Assembly: GCA_018292915.2 (NCBI GenBank)
Contig: JACVVK020000485.1
Location: 100,001-164,000 of the forward strand
DNA length: 64,000 bases
Direction of reading: 5' to 3'
Source of the DNA: Batillaria attramentaria
Taxonomy: Eukaryota; Mollusca; Gastropoda; Batillariidae
Below the pieces are notes generated by a model. That model saw only the letters and a program-made list of their open reading frames with translations. It was not told where the DNA came from and ran no database searches. Positions 44,031 to 59,162 of the stretch are shown piece after piece (position 1 is the first letter of the stretch; every line of letters starts with the position of its first letter). The translations under genes were made by a program, and so were the position numbers.

Positions 44031-47000
44031 ACCAGCAAGATGATGATGTGGCAACAGTTATTGGTTGAGGGCTGTGAAGAGGTGGGTTTTCAAAGATAGT
44101 TTGGGTCTGCATATCTGATTGATACTGGAAGATCATTCCAACAAGTATGGTATGAATAATTACGCTGACCAAAGGTCTTTGTTTTGACATTTCACAATGA
44201 ACATTTCACACACAACTTCTCCACAATCATTTTGGACAGCTAGTGATGTCTCCCAAAAGATCTTACTAGCTCATATCCACAAAACACTATGAAAAACAAA
44301 GAAACAGACAACAATAGACAGAATGAAAGTTGAAAGCATTTCTGACCTGGAGGGGTGAGTTGCTGCCAGGACTGTCTCCACCTGCAGAAAGCAAAGCCGG
44401 GTCACCACTGACAACCAGACTACAAACTTGCTGCACCACCTGACTGGCAACCCTAGATCAGGAAAGAAAATTTATTGAGATACTGTACAAGAAGCACAAG
44501 CACAAGAAAACTGCAAGAAAATAATAACAAGCTACAGAAGACAAGTCAGATCAGCTTTTCACTGGCAACAACTGCGGAGAGACTGACAGCACTCTATAGT
44601 TATCGTCCAGCCAGAGTGGGCCTTTGTCATAAGGCTGAATTTGTTTTGTGTGAATACTTGTCTTTCACGTTTACTTTCTCCATAAAAAGAAATTAACAGC
44701 TACCAAACATCTTGCACTTACTAATAGATCATACATTAAAAAAAACACTACGTTATTTCCTTGTCTTTTTTCCAAAACTGGACAAATCGCAAAGAATACA
44801 ATTTCGCATTACACTGAAGTCTGATGATGCAGATTTTCATTTCGGCTTATTTCAATCAACAGTCTCACTGTTTTTCTTGAAGCAAAAGACCACTGCGTAG
44901 ACCATCCGTCAGTTGCGTCAGTACTGTGGCGTGAAGCTGCTGTTTTTCACTTGGCCACTTCAGACATCTTGTAGTTAGGAAACTGAGTATACTGGGGATG
45001 ACTTCCGTGGTGTAAACAAGAGATGAGATGAGATTTGACTGAAGGACTGTTGCAAGGCCTGCTGAAACTGGTAACAGGAGCTCCTCTTGTCCTGAAAAGA
45101 ATCAAATAAGTAATTATTTACAAACAATTCACACATCATATACAACCATAATACAGAGAAAGGTGGGGGTCTGAAGGAGGTGACGACCTGTACAATCACA
45201 AGATAAAAACGATAAACTTCTAAGGTCCTAGTATTCTTTCACTACTGTGCATGCACATGCCCAGACCTTTTTCTGCTCAGTTACACTTATACTAGTTATA
45301 GACACTAGCTGACATTGTGTGAAGGGAAGTTGAACATTTGCAGACTTCTTCCCTTCAAACAATGTCTGAAATTTGTCTCTGACATCAGACAAACATTTGG
45401 AGATGTCAAGGTAGCCACAAAATACGTGTACTTGTATGAAAAGTTACTAAGTCAGCTTGAAAACCTGCTTTCTACAGACTCATTGGTTGGATCAACTATT
45501 GTGGTTACCAACAACATTCTGCAGAATATTCCACTCACCCTCACTGTTAGTTTGAAGAGACTGAAGAAAAACCTTGCATACTCTCTCAGCCGTATCCTTG
45601 TTCACTGCTACCGAAGCCAGTAGTGCAGCACTGTTGTCAAATATCTGTCGGCCATTAGGGCTGCTGTATTTCCCATGGTCTGGAGCAAGTGAGAGGATGA
45701 TGAGAGATGCAAACGTGAAGCGAGACAGACAGACCAAATTAACACTCTGCTTCAAACATCTTCACTCTTGCCAAATTTCAAAACTTAACTATCTGAGCTG
45801 ACTCTGCGCACCACATGATAGTAATGTGTTGATTTCCTATGTGTGAGTGAATGCGTGCGATTCATGGAAACATGCATGTTGGGTTCAGCTTTGAGCTGAG
45901 CAACTGGGTGAACTGTAAAGCACCTGTATAGTACCCATTATCATTCTCTAACACATTTTGTACCGTGCACGAGTATTCCACAATTTAAAAAAACAAAACT
46001 CTTTTTAAGTTTTGGCCCTGTGTGTGAAAATCAGGCATAAATGGTTCCTTGACAGCTCTTACTGCAGCAAACATGAGTATAATCAAAGTGCAACACTCCC
46101 ACTGAGCCAAATTTATTTATATTTTTTGTAGTGTGGCCAATGGCACACAACCCCAAACTTACTTGGTAGGAATTGAGTTAAAAAGGTAAGTCTTCCTCTT
46201 CTCTCCATGTAAAAAGTCTGAGGCTAATCAGTTTGTTCAGAACGTTGCTTTTCAATACAATTTTACTGCAAGTTGGTGGATCAGTGAAACACAGTATTGA
46301 GACTTGAGCGCTACTGACGATACTGAAACTCACTAGCACGCAGTTCCTCCGTAAGATGTGAGATGATGATGTCTGCAAGCTGTGACTGCTGCTGTAGAAC
46401 TCTCCTCAAACAGGTCTGACTTTCCTTCCTGTAGAAGAGATTCAGAAAACTATTCCTTTACACAGTCCAACCAAAATATTAGTTGCTTATGTAATGCCAG
46501 TTTTTATGACAGCAGACACATATACCAGTACCAGCAAACTATCATTCACCACATTTGTCGTCAATATATCAAGTTCAACATACGACATCGATAACTGCTT
46601 CCATCAGCCATTTCTGAATATGCTGCATACAACTTACAATTAGAGGCATACTGGCATCTGGACAGAGTGGTAAGCACTGCACATCGCAGCATATCTCCAT
46701 TTTCATACAGTTTAGTAATTCTGCTGGAAAGGAAATATGTGAAATCAGGGTTTGCTACTATCACATGCATAACGGTTCTAGATAACTACAAGTGTGACAT
46801 TACAGGGCAAGCAGGAATATGAGCTCGTCTGTTTATAGTCATACCTGACTATGTCACTGTTTGCATGCACGGCCTTGTTTTGTATTTTCTCCACAGTTGT
46901 CTGAACTTCTTCTGTTGGTAAAATGGACGACCACATGGACAGAGCACACAACCCTCTCATGCCCAGCACCTGGAGTTGCGGAACTTGGCTAGCCAGAAGG

Positions 47001-50000
47001 CTGTCACCCAGTTCCTGTACTTTCCCCCGACATTCTGTCAGGATGCTCCAATCTACATGAAATGAAAGAACAGTATTTGCGCTCATAAAACATCGAAAAC
47101 ACAGACGAAGAAGCACTCACACTGCAGTGCAAAGAATTGTCTGTGGTTTTGTTTGTCTGATTACAAATGGCCCTAATCAACAGAAATTCAATGAACCAAG
47201 AATGCCAATGTTTCATTTTATAAGGACAAAATTTGTTGATTTGACACTGATGTTGGCAGTAAATTTTGTAATTTATGGTGTTCGCCAGAAGCAGGCCCCT
47301 TCCATAAACCACGTAGTATGGAAAGGAAGTGAACTGTGACTGACCCAAAAATAACAAGAAAAAAAAAAAGAAGAAGTGTACTAACCCATGGCTGGAGACT
47401 GGGAATCAGCAACCTGCTGTAGCAAAGCCACGGTCTCTGTCAGAAAATCCACCTCGGGCTCCAACTGCATAAACAACAAACATAAAACATGATTACACAT
47501 TTCTGACAAAATACAGACTTTATTTAATAACAACCTATTCTGTCAGCATATAGACATATATTACTTGCAGCACTGGTCTTGAGAAAGCTTCCATAAAGCC
47601 AAAATACTGACATCAGTGGAAATTACGTTGCCTCCTAACTCTTGATCTTCAAAGTATAAAGTTATTACTTGTTCAAGCACAATAGCAAGTCTCCTTGCTC
47701 AGAATTTGAGAAAATGCAGAAAAAAAGAAGCAATACCAAGGCATTCACACACTCTCCTCTATCAACAAATAAATCAATTCAATAAATACAAAGTCAGATC
47801 GACACAAGATAATGTAATGACTACACTATACCTGTGATTGACACAACTTGAGGCAAGTGTTACACAGAGCTGGTACAGTTCTCACAGCCACTGAATGGCA
47901 AGCCAGAGGCGAAGCAGCTGCCATGGCTCGCAGCAACTTTATCGTTGGCAGACGAACAGCTGCACTGTCCGACTCGACCTTGCGCAACAGGTCTGTAATG
48001 ACAGTAAAGGGAGACTCTTGTTATTCTTGTTATGGATATAAATAGAACTTTTCTATTGTGCAAGTACGCTGAAGCCACTTTCAAGTGTTAACAACAGAAT
48101 GCACTACCGTAATAACCTTAACCTTTTCCAGCGCACTTACTTTTCGACCACAGTGCAAAATCTGGGAAAGGTAGGTAAAAAAAACTTCCTTACTTTTCAA
48201 GCAGGCACCGAAAATCTGTCCCTAAGTTTTCAACCAGACTGTACAACTACAAAGCAACCTGAAGATAATGCCAAATGTCCAGAAAAAAATGAAACAAATT
48301 GATAAAATTTTGCTGATTTGCCAGTCTGGCATTCAATCGCTTTATTGATCCTGCCATTGTGAGGCCAGTAGTACAGAGTAGTCTCCCTTCACTATTTCCG
48401 TTTCTGTCATCTTGAAAGTTTCAGTTTGTTGCGGTGGTCTGTGTGGGAGTTTAGTTGGTGGACAACGCTGATGTGCAATTCAAAAGACAAGGAGGATATG
48501 TTAGGTAAAGTTTACAACACTTTTTGTGCATTTCAATGCAACAGCTCCAAACATAATCCTAAGAACGCATGTTATCTTCCTACTACAGTTCTTCTCATAA
48601 CACGTCTCTTATCTGTTATCTGAAATGAAATCAAAGACAAGCACATCAGCTATAGTCAACACCAAGATCTCTCACCCGGCAATGTCTCCGCCATGAATTC
48701 TGCAAGCTGTCCAGCCTCCTGCAAAGGAGAGGAAGATATGCCATTGTGTGAGTCCATTTTACAGCAAGGACTATCAAACTCCAACACTTGCCCTACAGCT
48801 AAGGACAGTGGAAAGCTGTTTCTGAGATGCTATGGTTCATCAAATGCTCTGGCAGGACAAAGAATATGGCAACAGAACTTCAAACGGAACATTTTTTCGC
48901 TAGAAATGTTCTATGGAAACAGAACGTAAAAGATTTATGGGAGAAAAAACCAAGAAGGCTGGACTTTAAATCATCTTGGAAAACCATATTATTATTCCTC
49001 AATTATATAAGCATATAAGCAAACAATAAATGAAATTCTCATTCACAGAAGCCCCAGTGTAGATCAGAACTGCCTACCTTTGATAGCTGAGTGATCAGTG
49101 CAGTAAGGGCCTGCAAAGAAGCTGTCACAAGTTCCTCAGAGGAGTTGTCACGCACCTGTTGGGGGAGAAAATAAGAGGTAGATAAGTCTGTTGCTAACAT
49201 ATCACTGGCGAACATATCATACACTTTTTATTGATTTTTCTAACCAAGGCTCAGATGGTGCAATATCCAAAGGACTATACAACCCAGGAGTTTAGAGAGA
49301 GGGGGAAAAAAAAACCCACAAAACTTACAAGGCAGATTGTGAAGAGATAAAGTGAGCATACTGGGTTTGAAATGCACATATGTTGAATTGACATACATGT
49401 ACAGCAAAAATTCTATTAATACCCGTCACTCTTTTCTGACAGACAGTGTTTTTATAAGTAAGACTTTAGATGTACATGTACAATGTATAGAGCTGTGTCA
49501 ACAGCATACACAAATAGCACAAATGTTACCTCTCTCATCAACTGGAACGAAAGCGATCCAAGATACTCCTGCAGATGTGTCGTCTGGTAGACTGGTAAAC
49601 AGGCAATCTGCAGACACAAGTAAATTTATCTACCAATTAGGGTATATCACACCGTATGCAAACAGTTAACAGACAGACGATGCAAATGTAGTACATGAGA
49701 ACTTAATCACCACAAAGTGACTGTTGTGCTGACAAATCTGATCAAATGAAATGAGACTGTAGATGGTTACTGACAATCACATGATCACTGTTGTACTTTC
49801 ACCACTGGATACGTTACAACCCTTCAAAATCATGCACAGAATATGTCAAACAAATGGGTACATCAAGACATCACAAGATATCACAGAACATAAACCCAAA
49901 GGCACTGTTATCCATATATATACACAATGTGCCAAAGAACTGAGGTGAGGAGTCCTCGAAACAATTCCTAACAGTGATCATTAAAAAACCCAAAATGATC

Positions 50001-50605
50001 AAATAAAGTTACTGACCAGAGCCAGGAGAGACTGAAGTTTTGCGGACTGTACATCAGAGGTGAGTTTCTCCAGCAGCAGAGGATAACAGTACTTGGCAAA
50101 GGCTGGTGTGGAGGCCATGACTTGACACAGTGCTTGGCTTAAGTCCTCCCGCGTGATTCCGTGTGGGTCGTTTGGTGGCTGGTGACAAAAACTGCATGTT
50201 ATTTCGTACAATTCTTTTTCTCTGTAGTTTGAGCTGTCTTTCAGGTGTGTGCATACCAGTTCTGTTTTTGAAAGTATTTGGTTCTGGGAGTTTTAACTTA
50301 TAGAATAATAATTATGTTTTTGGAGTGATTTCTCTTTTTTTTTTTGGGGGGGGGGGGGGGGATTTTACTTTTAACAGTAACAATAAGATACTCACCGGAA
50401 CGAAGTCGATTGGGAAATAACAGGCGGTAACCTCAAACATATCCTCTTCCATTGCACCTGAGCAAAACAGACAGACATCTCACTGGGGATACAGCATAAA
50501 TTACAAACCACGACAGCAAACACACTTCACACCAAGGTAGTGTGCCTGAACAAAAACAAAACAACCAGCACAAAAAACACAACTTATCCTGTAAATAAGG
50601 AAGGA

Positions 50606-50673
<68 letters not shown>

Positions 50674-53131
50674 CGCGCATACAAACATCAAGTTTACTCA
50701 CCTAGATTAAAATGGTTACACACAATCTGTGCACAGCGGAAGGCCAGCATCAGGTTACGTGGGTCTTTCTCACCATCCATCTGCTGTACGAAGCCACACA
50801 CAAAGGTGTCTCCCATTGGCTGGATGTCTACAGGAAAAGAGTTGAAGTGATCACAAGAATATGAACAAGCTCATATCATACAGCATAACAGCAGGCACTC
50901 TTGCAGTAAACCCATGGAGTGCTGTTGTTGATATCACACACAAAAAAATCATCATAAAAACTGTAAACTGTTTATGCAGATGCACAACGTAATAAATTAA
51001 GCAAAACTAAGAAATCTGTCATGAACAACCACTCTCACAGACAAACCATCTCAGTTATTTACTCCATGTCAGTGACACTAGTTTTTACTGTCAAACCGTT
51101 TAGACCTCTTGTAGATAAGTGTATGCTTTTCAGAACTGTGTCTTCTGTTTTTAAAAAAAAAAGGAAAAAAAAGGACATCAGCACTGTGTACCTGTGAGGT
51201 GAGAGCTCAGCAAGTTAAGAAAGATGGTGTAGACGCAGCGACGGTCAGATTGTGACAAACTCTGGTTCTGAATCTCCTTGAAAATCTCGCTGCATATCTG
51301 CTGGCACATTTCCCCTCCAGGAAACGACGTGAATGTGGTCTACAGAAATATGAACAGCGGGTGAGGCACTTTTAGTTTTAGTGAACAGTTGCTGATGGTT
51401 GACACAGTATCAAAATTTAAATGGGACAAAGGAGCTTGTGAAAAAGCCATCGAGAGTAAACATTAACAAAAGCAACATAAGTTCAAAATACCTTCACACA
51501 GCCTGCATTCAATCATTAGGTGCTCCATACACAAATAGCACAAAGACCAGTATAGCCCATATAATGGGATGCACTCACTTAGAGCTGGTAAGCAGTTAAA
51601 CAAATGTCTGCCAGCCATATGATCCTTACCAAAAAATTCTGTATTATCTATGAAATAATCAGTTGGCGACATGCTCACTTATACATGTGTTACAGGCAAA
51701 TTAATAAATAAATAATGAATGACAGAAATCAGTTCTCATGCTTTCTGTTTCAACCAAAACCTTCTTGCCAAGAAGGACATCAGGCTTATGTCAGTAAACT
51801 AGAATTTATGGATCTCTCTCGGCATATAGTTTGAATCCTCTCTCTGAATTGCTGCACTAGAGAATCATTAGCATATTAAATCATTCAATTAGTGCAAAAC
51901 TCTCACCACAGCTGCCAGACCCTGGACTGCGTGCGGCTGAATGGAGTGATGGTCGCTCAGCTTGGACATGAGAAAAGTGGTCACATGAACCACTGGAGTT
52001 GTAGACAAGAAGAAAAATGATGAGTTATGATGCTTGTTAAAGATATAACCCATATAGGGTTAAGTATCCCTCACATTTACAGGCAGAGGAATCAAATGTG
52101 ATTTATCCCAGGTAAAACATCAATTTAAAAAAAAGCACACAGGCATTAAAACTAAAAGTAATATTTGTTAACCTTTTGTCTGTTGGTAATGATATGTCTT
52201 TCACTCACTCCTAGTGATAGTTGGCCACTGGCAGTAAGGGATCACACTCACAACAAGCAGTAGAAATTTAAAGCACCAGCTCTAGATTACCTTCTTTCTG
52301 TGCCAGAAGACCTGTAGGCAGTTTCTGTAAGATCTGAACCAGAAGCTGAGTGCCTCGTTTCCGTGTGGACTGATCAGGATTGGTAAGAAACTCCCTGCCA
52401 AAACACAGACAGACATTTTAAAAAATCAACATTTATTGATATATAAAGTTCACATCTCAAATCATATATTTATAAATGGTGACCATTACTGACCAATGTG
52501 GCATAGCAGAGATCTTCAAGGGACTGTTTTCACATGTATCCATCCTGTAGAACTATAAGCTCACGGTGTACAGAACTCATCACACTTACGACTCAGTCTT
52601 ATCTTTACTTTTAGTGTTTGTTACTGGCCCGTCACCTGCATAAATTTACACAACTTACCCAAGACATTCCACCACTTGCACTAGCGTAATTTTTCTGTCA
52701 AAGAGATCTGCAACAGATAGCAATAATGGTAAGCTTATAAGCTAGTGATAAATTTAATTACAAGTCTTTCATCGTAATTACCCAGTGTTACGGTGTTACT
52801 GGGTAAATATGTACCTAATGCATGTTGGTGTGCTTCATATGACTGATGTGTGACAGGGTAATCAGTGGCAGATGCGGGTGTGCTTGAAAAATGCTTGAGA
52901 CTAACGAGTATGTTCCTCCACGATTATGAAATGGTCAAGTCGGCTATTTTGCAACGCCGTCGTGCAACTCTGGAGCGAAGTATGACTCAAACAGTCTGCT
53001 CTAATTGGAGTATTTAATGAATTATAGCTGCCGGCAAAACAGCTGCAAGCACCTTTGGCAATGATCTCCGATTTAGAATCATCTAGTCCTAAAACGAAGT
53101 CCGAAACGTGACCGCTGATGGTGGCCGCCAT
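37614..53131 (-). CDS. MMS19: MMS19, cytosolic Fe-S targeting factor
   Basis: MMS19 is the HEAT-repeat scaffold of the CIA targeting complex, delivering Fe-S clusters to XPD, polymerases and other DNA enzymes. Exons, 5' to 3': 53131-53053, 52707-52659, 52394-52291, 51992-51907, 51339-51192, 50827-50702, 50457-50396, 50178-50017, 49607-49530, 49155-49078, 48718-48676, 47992-47832, 47464-47386, 47052-46845, 46720-46631, 46428-46324, 45663-45539, 45091-44869, 44452-44347, 41880-41809, 41378-41255, 40660-40494, 39944-39758, 39362-39280, 38964-38797, 38279-38119, 37626-37614. Total 1028 codons plus TAA, against about 1030 in human. Diagnostic motifs: QQMDGEKDPRNL, CYFPIDFVPPPNDPHG, RQRFLVQNLPRLVSGFH-like block, and RKRLVRKEAVSAR near the end. 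The donors of exons 15 (GTATGC) and 16 (GTATCG) are weak but required by phase; the nearby stronger GTAAGT and GTGAGT would shift the frame. Head to head with secernin. Confidence 0.93.
37949..37975. repeat. Poly-G tract in MMS19 terminal intron
   Basis: A run of about 18 G on the plus strand inside the last MMS19 intron. Comparable poly-C runs lie at about 39462-39478 and 39583-39618 in another intron. Confidence 0.85.
39651..39700 (+). mobile_element. SINE 3' fragment
   Basis: CGTGGTGGAAAAGGACATTA followed by AACCCCAACATACCCACC matches the distal body of the SINE at 20541-20746. It is preceded by poly-C and lies in an MMS19 intron. The tRNA-like head is absent. Confidence 0.5.
40092..40232. 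repeat. Inverted repeat with hammerhead-ribozyme-like loop
   Basis: Arms of about 40 bp (40092-40131 and 40192-40232) are almost perfectly complementary, sharing CATAAAAGGGACAGAAACCA. The loop carries CTGAAGA (40143-40149), a GGC-GAAA-GCC stem-loop (40151-40160) and GAAAC (40161-40165) followed by GTTGAC. This fits the CUGANGA / stem II / GAAA core of type I hammerhead ribozymes; minimal versions of this kind are known in Penelope-like retroelements. Stems I and III would be very short, so activity, if any, might need a dimer. Probably a fragment of a mobile element in an MMS19 intron. Confidence 0.5.
40938..41086 (+). mobile_element. 5'-truncated LINE fragment
   Basis: About 150 bases match the 3' end of the full-length LINE at 59174-62469 with roughly a dozen differences. 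The tail is TAGTAGTAGTA instead of the AAGTG repeats of the full copy. TGCACATT occurs just upstream (40929 region) and again just after the tail, a possible 8-bp target duplication with a few extra bases. It sits antisense within an MMS19 intron. Confidence 0.8.
41971..43597 (-). mobile_element. Tc1-like transposon
   Basis: The element spans 41973-43595 (1623 bp) between TA dinucleotides (41971-41972 and 43596-43597). Terminal inverted repeats of about 27 bp share AAAGTTAAGGGCCGG; the outermost dozen bases have diverged. A transposase reads on the minus strand. It lies in the large MMS19 intron between exons 44452-44347 and 41880-41809. Confidence 0.85.
42196..43228 (-). pseudogene. Tc1-like (DD34E-type) transposase, inactivated
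   Basis: The N-terminal half (43228 to about 42626) carries paired helix-turn-helix segments (RGRALGWLQGGVSGREVSRR, then a second around RRTVSRRLH) and the first catalytic Asp in LFPDESRF. The C-terminal half (to 42196) has the second Asp in EDNATPHRA and the SPDLAPIKHLWD block. A one-base indel near 42630 moves the frame. The third catalytic position, exactly 34 residues after the second Asp, is Lys (codon AAA) where active family members have Glu. The copy therefore has two independent lesions. Confidence 0.85.
43779..44190 (-). mobile_element. LINE 3'-end fragment with ATT tail
   Basis: Read on the minus strand, a broken frame gives NDLPVSIRYADP and then KLSLKTHLFTALNQ with a stop. This resembles the extreme C-terminus of CR1/L2-type reverse transcriptases (a WN.LP..IR...FK..LKTHLF pattern). 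It is followed by a (CA)n/(GT)n tract, a GGCGCCCTGAG block and an (ATT)n tail ending at about 43779. Frameshifted and truncated. Clade assignment is tentative. Confidence 0.6.
43963..44028. repeat. (CA)n microsatellite
   Basis: An uninterrupted CA run of about 65 bases in an MMS19 intron, embedded in the LINE 3' fragment. Confidence 0.95.
50609..50679. repeat. (GT)n microsatellite
   Basis: A GT run of about 60 bases followed by GCGTGCGCGC, only about 22 bases from an MMS19 donor site (exon 50827-50702). Length variation here could influence splicing of the adjacent exon; that is speculative. Confidence 0.95.
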
Positions 53132-53134
53132 CTT
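53124..53134 (-). promoter_or_regulatory. YY1-type element overlapping MMS19 start codon
   Basis: The minus strand reads AAGATGGCGGC, an exact match to the YY1 consensus that in many TATA-less metazoan promoters overlaps the first ATG. Here its ATG (53131-53129) is the MMS19 start codon. This supports the start choice and suggests that transcription begins very close upstream, as at other housekeeping genes. Confidence 0.6.
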
Positions 53135-53664
53135 GCAAGAAGGCTAAAGCAAGTCATCATCTATTACCTATTTTAAACCAAATAAGAATTACAAAATACA
53201 TGAATCTGGAGGGAAGTTGCTGTCATTGTATGTACATGTAGTAGTATTGTGTATTTAACTGAATCATTGGATCACAGTTCTATTAAAAAATACGTTTCGA
53301 TCAATGTTTTCTAAATCTTTACATAGTCTACTTCTCAAACGGTCAACTCATTATCAAAATCATTACTTTGAGACAGGCGGAGAGGAGGTATACCGATCTG
53401 CCACCAAAACAAACCTTTGCAGAGGTGAATGTACAGTATGATCTGGCAATTTATTTTTTAGAGACCCGTGGATGTTTAACTGTGAATATCCCAAATGTCC
53501 CATTCTTGTATGTTTGAGCTGGCACTTGCTGCTGTCTCATCTCTCGCTCACTCACTCTGGTACTTGCCTGCCTGTCTGTCTCTCTTGTGAGATACATGTG
53601 CATGATACTGCAAGACATTAAACAATAGTAAAAAGTTGTCATCCCTGATTGTTTGTCAACAGTA
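53132..53664. promoter_or_regulatory. Shared MMS19/secernin intergenic promoter region
   Basis: 533 bases separate the two start codons, which face away from each other. No TATA box stands out. The region must contain both 5' UTRs and the promoter elements of both genes, so a bidirectional promoter is likely. It contains no repeat recognised elsewhere in the window. Confidence 0.55.
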
Positions 53665-56974
<3,310 letters not shown>

Positions 56975-59162
56975 AGTGATGCTTATGATTAGGGTTTTTT
57001 TGTTGTTTTTTTGTGTGCTTGTGATACATGCTGTTCATGTATGTGATGCATCATGCTATTCTGAAAGAGGATCATTTGCATTTTTTTTCAGCTTCTGGTG
57101 CTTTTTTTTTCTTTCTCTATCTCAAGTAGTGTTTTCTCAGCTTCGTTGTTATTGAAAACAAAAAAAACAAAACTTCATCTTGCAAGCCTCTCTTGCAAGT
57201 TATATCTCTTGTATATAAGTACTCTTTTGTTTGAGATTATGGTGTGTGTGCTAGTGCAAAAAGGTGTATAGCTACCCTAGTGCCTACAAATCTTAAATGT
57301 TCTAGTCAGCATCTTATACTCTTGGAAAGAGTGGACTTTTTTTGTTTGAGGTGCTGCTTAAAACAGCTGTACGTTTGTGTGATTTTGGTGTCCAGTGATG
57401 GACACTTGGTGTACCATAAGTAAAATGTCCTAGGATCTGACCATCCCAGTGACTTCAGGGAGACAGCGGTTTCACAGCTCATAGGTTAACAATGCATAGT
57501 TCAGCATGCAAGCAAGTCTTTTGAGAAAACTGGTTCTGCTATGAGCTTGTCTAACCATTTGGAACACTTTCTTGTTTTCAAAAAGCTGTCTTGCACAAAA
57601 GATTATTTGCGAGTTTGCAAAAACCACGTATGTCACATAAACGAGCAGTTTGGGTATGTTTTCATACATGTAATTTTGCAGTGTTGTTGTCGTGTGGCTG
57701 ATTGTTTCCCAGCAATTGCCATCTATGGTACATGTATGCTACCTATGTGAGATTTTGTTGTTGTTTGTGGGTTTTTTTTTTTTTTTATGACTGCGAGGTT
57801 TTTCTCACCAGAGCAGTTGTAGCTTTGATGTTGAGTTTGTATGCATTGAGTCATTACTTTTGGATATTGTGTTAGCAGTGTGAATGTATCAGCTTCAAAC
57901 ATTCCTCATCATGTCTTCTGTGAAATGAACAGTTCAGCCTAAATGTTTTTATTGTGCCATTTGTTTTCTACATTTTGTTCCCACAAACTCTTTGCTGACA
58001 TGGAGAGTACACCAAACAAGTTCGTTTGACACTGTTGTGCAGCTGTAAAATACAGGCAAATGAAACGTGGACAGTCATGACTGCTTCAGCGATGCAGGTA
58101 ATCAGGTGACTCATGTTATAAGGTTACAGTTACATGTACGTTACCAGTTTGCATTGTTCGAAGATGATTGCTTAGTTGTGTGTTTTTTTTCTGGTTTTAG
58201 CTGAAACAGCAGTCTTTCATACCGTTACAGTTCTCCCTGTGTAAACAGATAATTGTGGACTGCATTATGGTCTTGGTAGTGTGGTACGAGAGCGTGTAGG
58301 GTCTGGTAGGACATGAATTCCTCCTATCACATGTTTACAGCCTCCATTTTGCACGCAAGGGAAAGCACAGATACAAGATAACTAAAATAGTCTTTGTGTG
58401 CTCACTTACACGGTAGTTACTGTACCTTTTCAAAATACTTTAGTCACATTTTGTGAGTTGTTCAATTCTAAGGCAGGCCTCTGTTAGTCAGATTAGCAAT
58501 TTGTGAAAATAGTACAGACAATGAACGAATAATTAGCAGTTCAACTGGGAAAATTTATGATTTCCTCAGACAGTACGTACAGCTGTATTAAATTAATTGA
58601 ATAGAAAACCAGTGTTGCATCTTTCGCAGTCATTATCTTTTTCCATGCCATGCTTGTGGAATATGAGCAGTTTTGCTGTGACAAATCATTTGTAGATTAT
58701 ATGTAGCCAAACACATACATTGTCCTGGCTGCCTCATATGTGCTGTGCTTAATGATGTTTTATCCAGTGTACATGCACTATCATTGTGTGTGTTAGTCAT
58801 TCCAATCCAGTGTAATGCGCATAAAATTTGTACAATGATTGGCAGATTGCTGTATTTCAACCCATAGCTGCTTGCTCTGGTCAGTATCTGTAAAGTGCAA
58901 AAGTGGTATGTAGGCTCAGCTTGATGCTATAGTGAAATGAAGTTACATTCTACCAGGTCAGTCCTGCCAGTTTGTTATGTGGTGAATAACTTGCATGCAC
59001 TGCAATGTGTGTGCAGTCAGGCCTGTGTGGTATCGTTTACGAATTGCTTTTTTTGTGTGTGTTGGGGAGGCAGAGGTTGGGTTGGTGCGAGTATGGGTTT
59101 GGATGACAGCTAAGGTACTTAAATAAAGTGAAGACAACAAAGTCTAGTAATTACTTTTGAAT
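56975..59162. other. Secernin 3' UTR and flank, no other gene recognised
   Basis: T-rich non-coding sequence after the secernin stop codon. Possible poly-A signal AATAAA near 59122, just 40 bases before the LINE insertion site; others may be used. No open frame with recognisable domains. Confidence 0.45.

Noticed and set aside
46631..46637. Consensus GTAAGT donor at 46637 for MMS19 exon 15
   Set aside because: It puts the next exon out of frame; the weaker GTATGC seven bases later keeps the conserved frame and the expected length.
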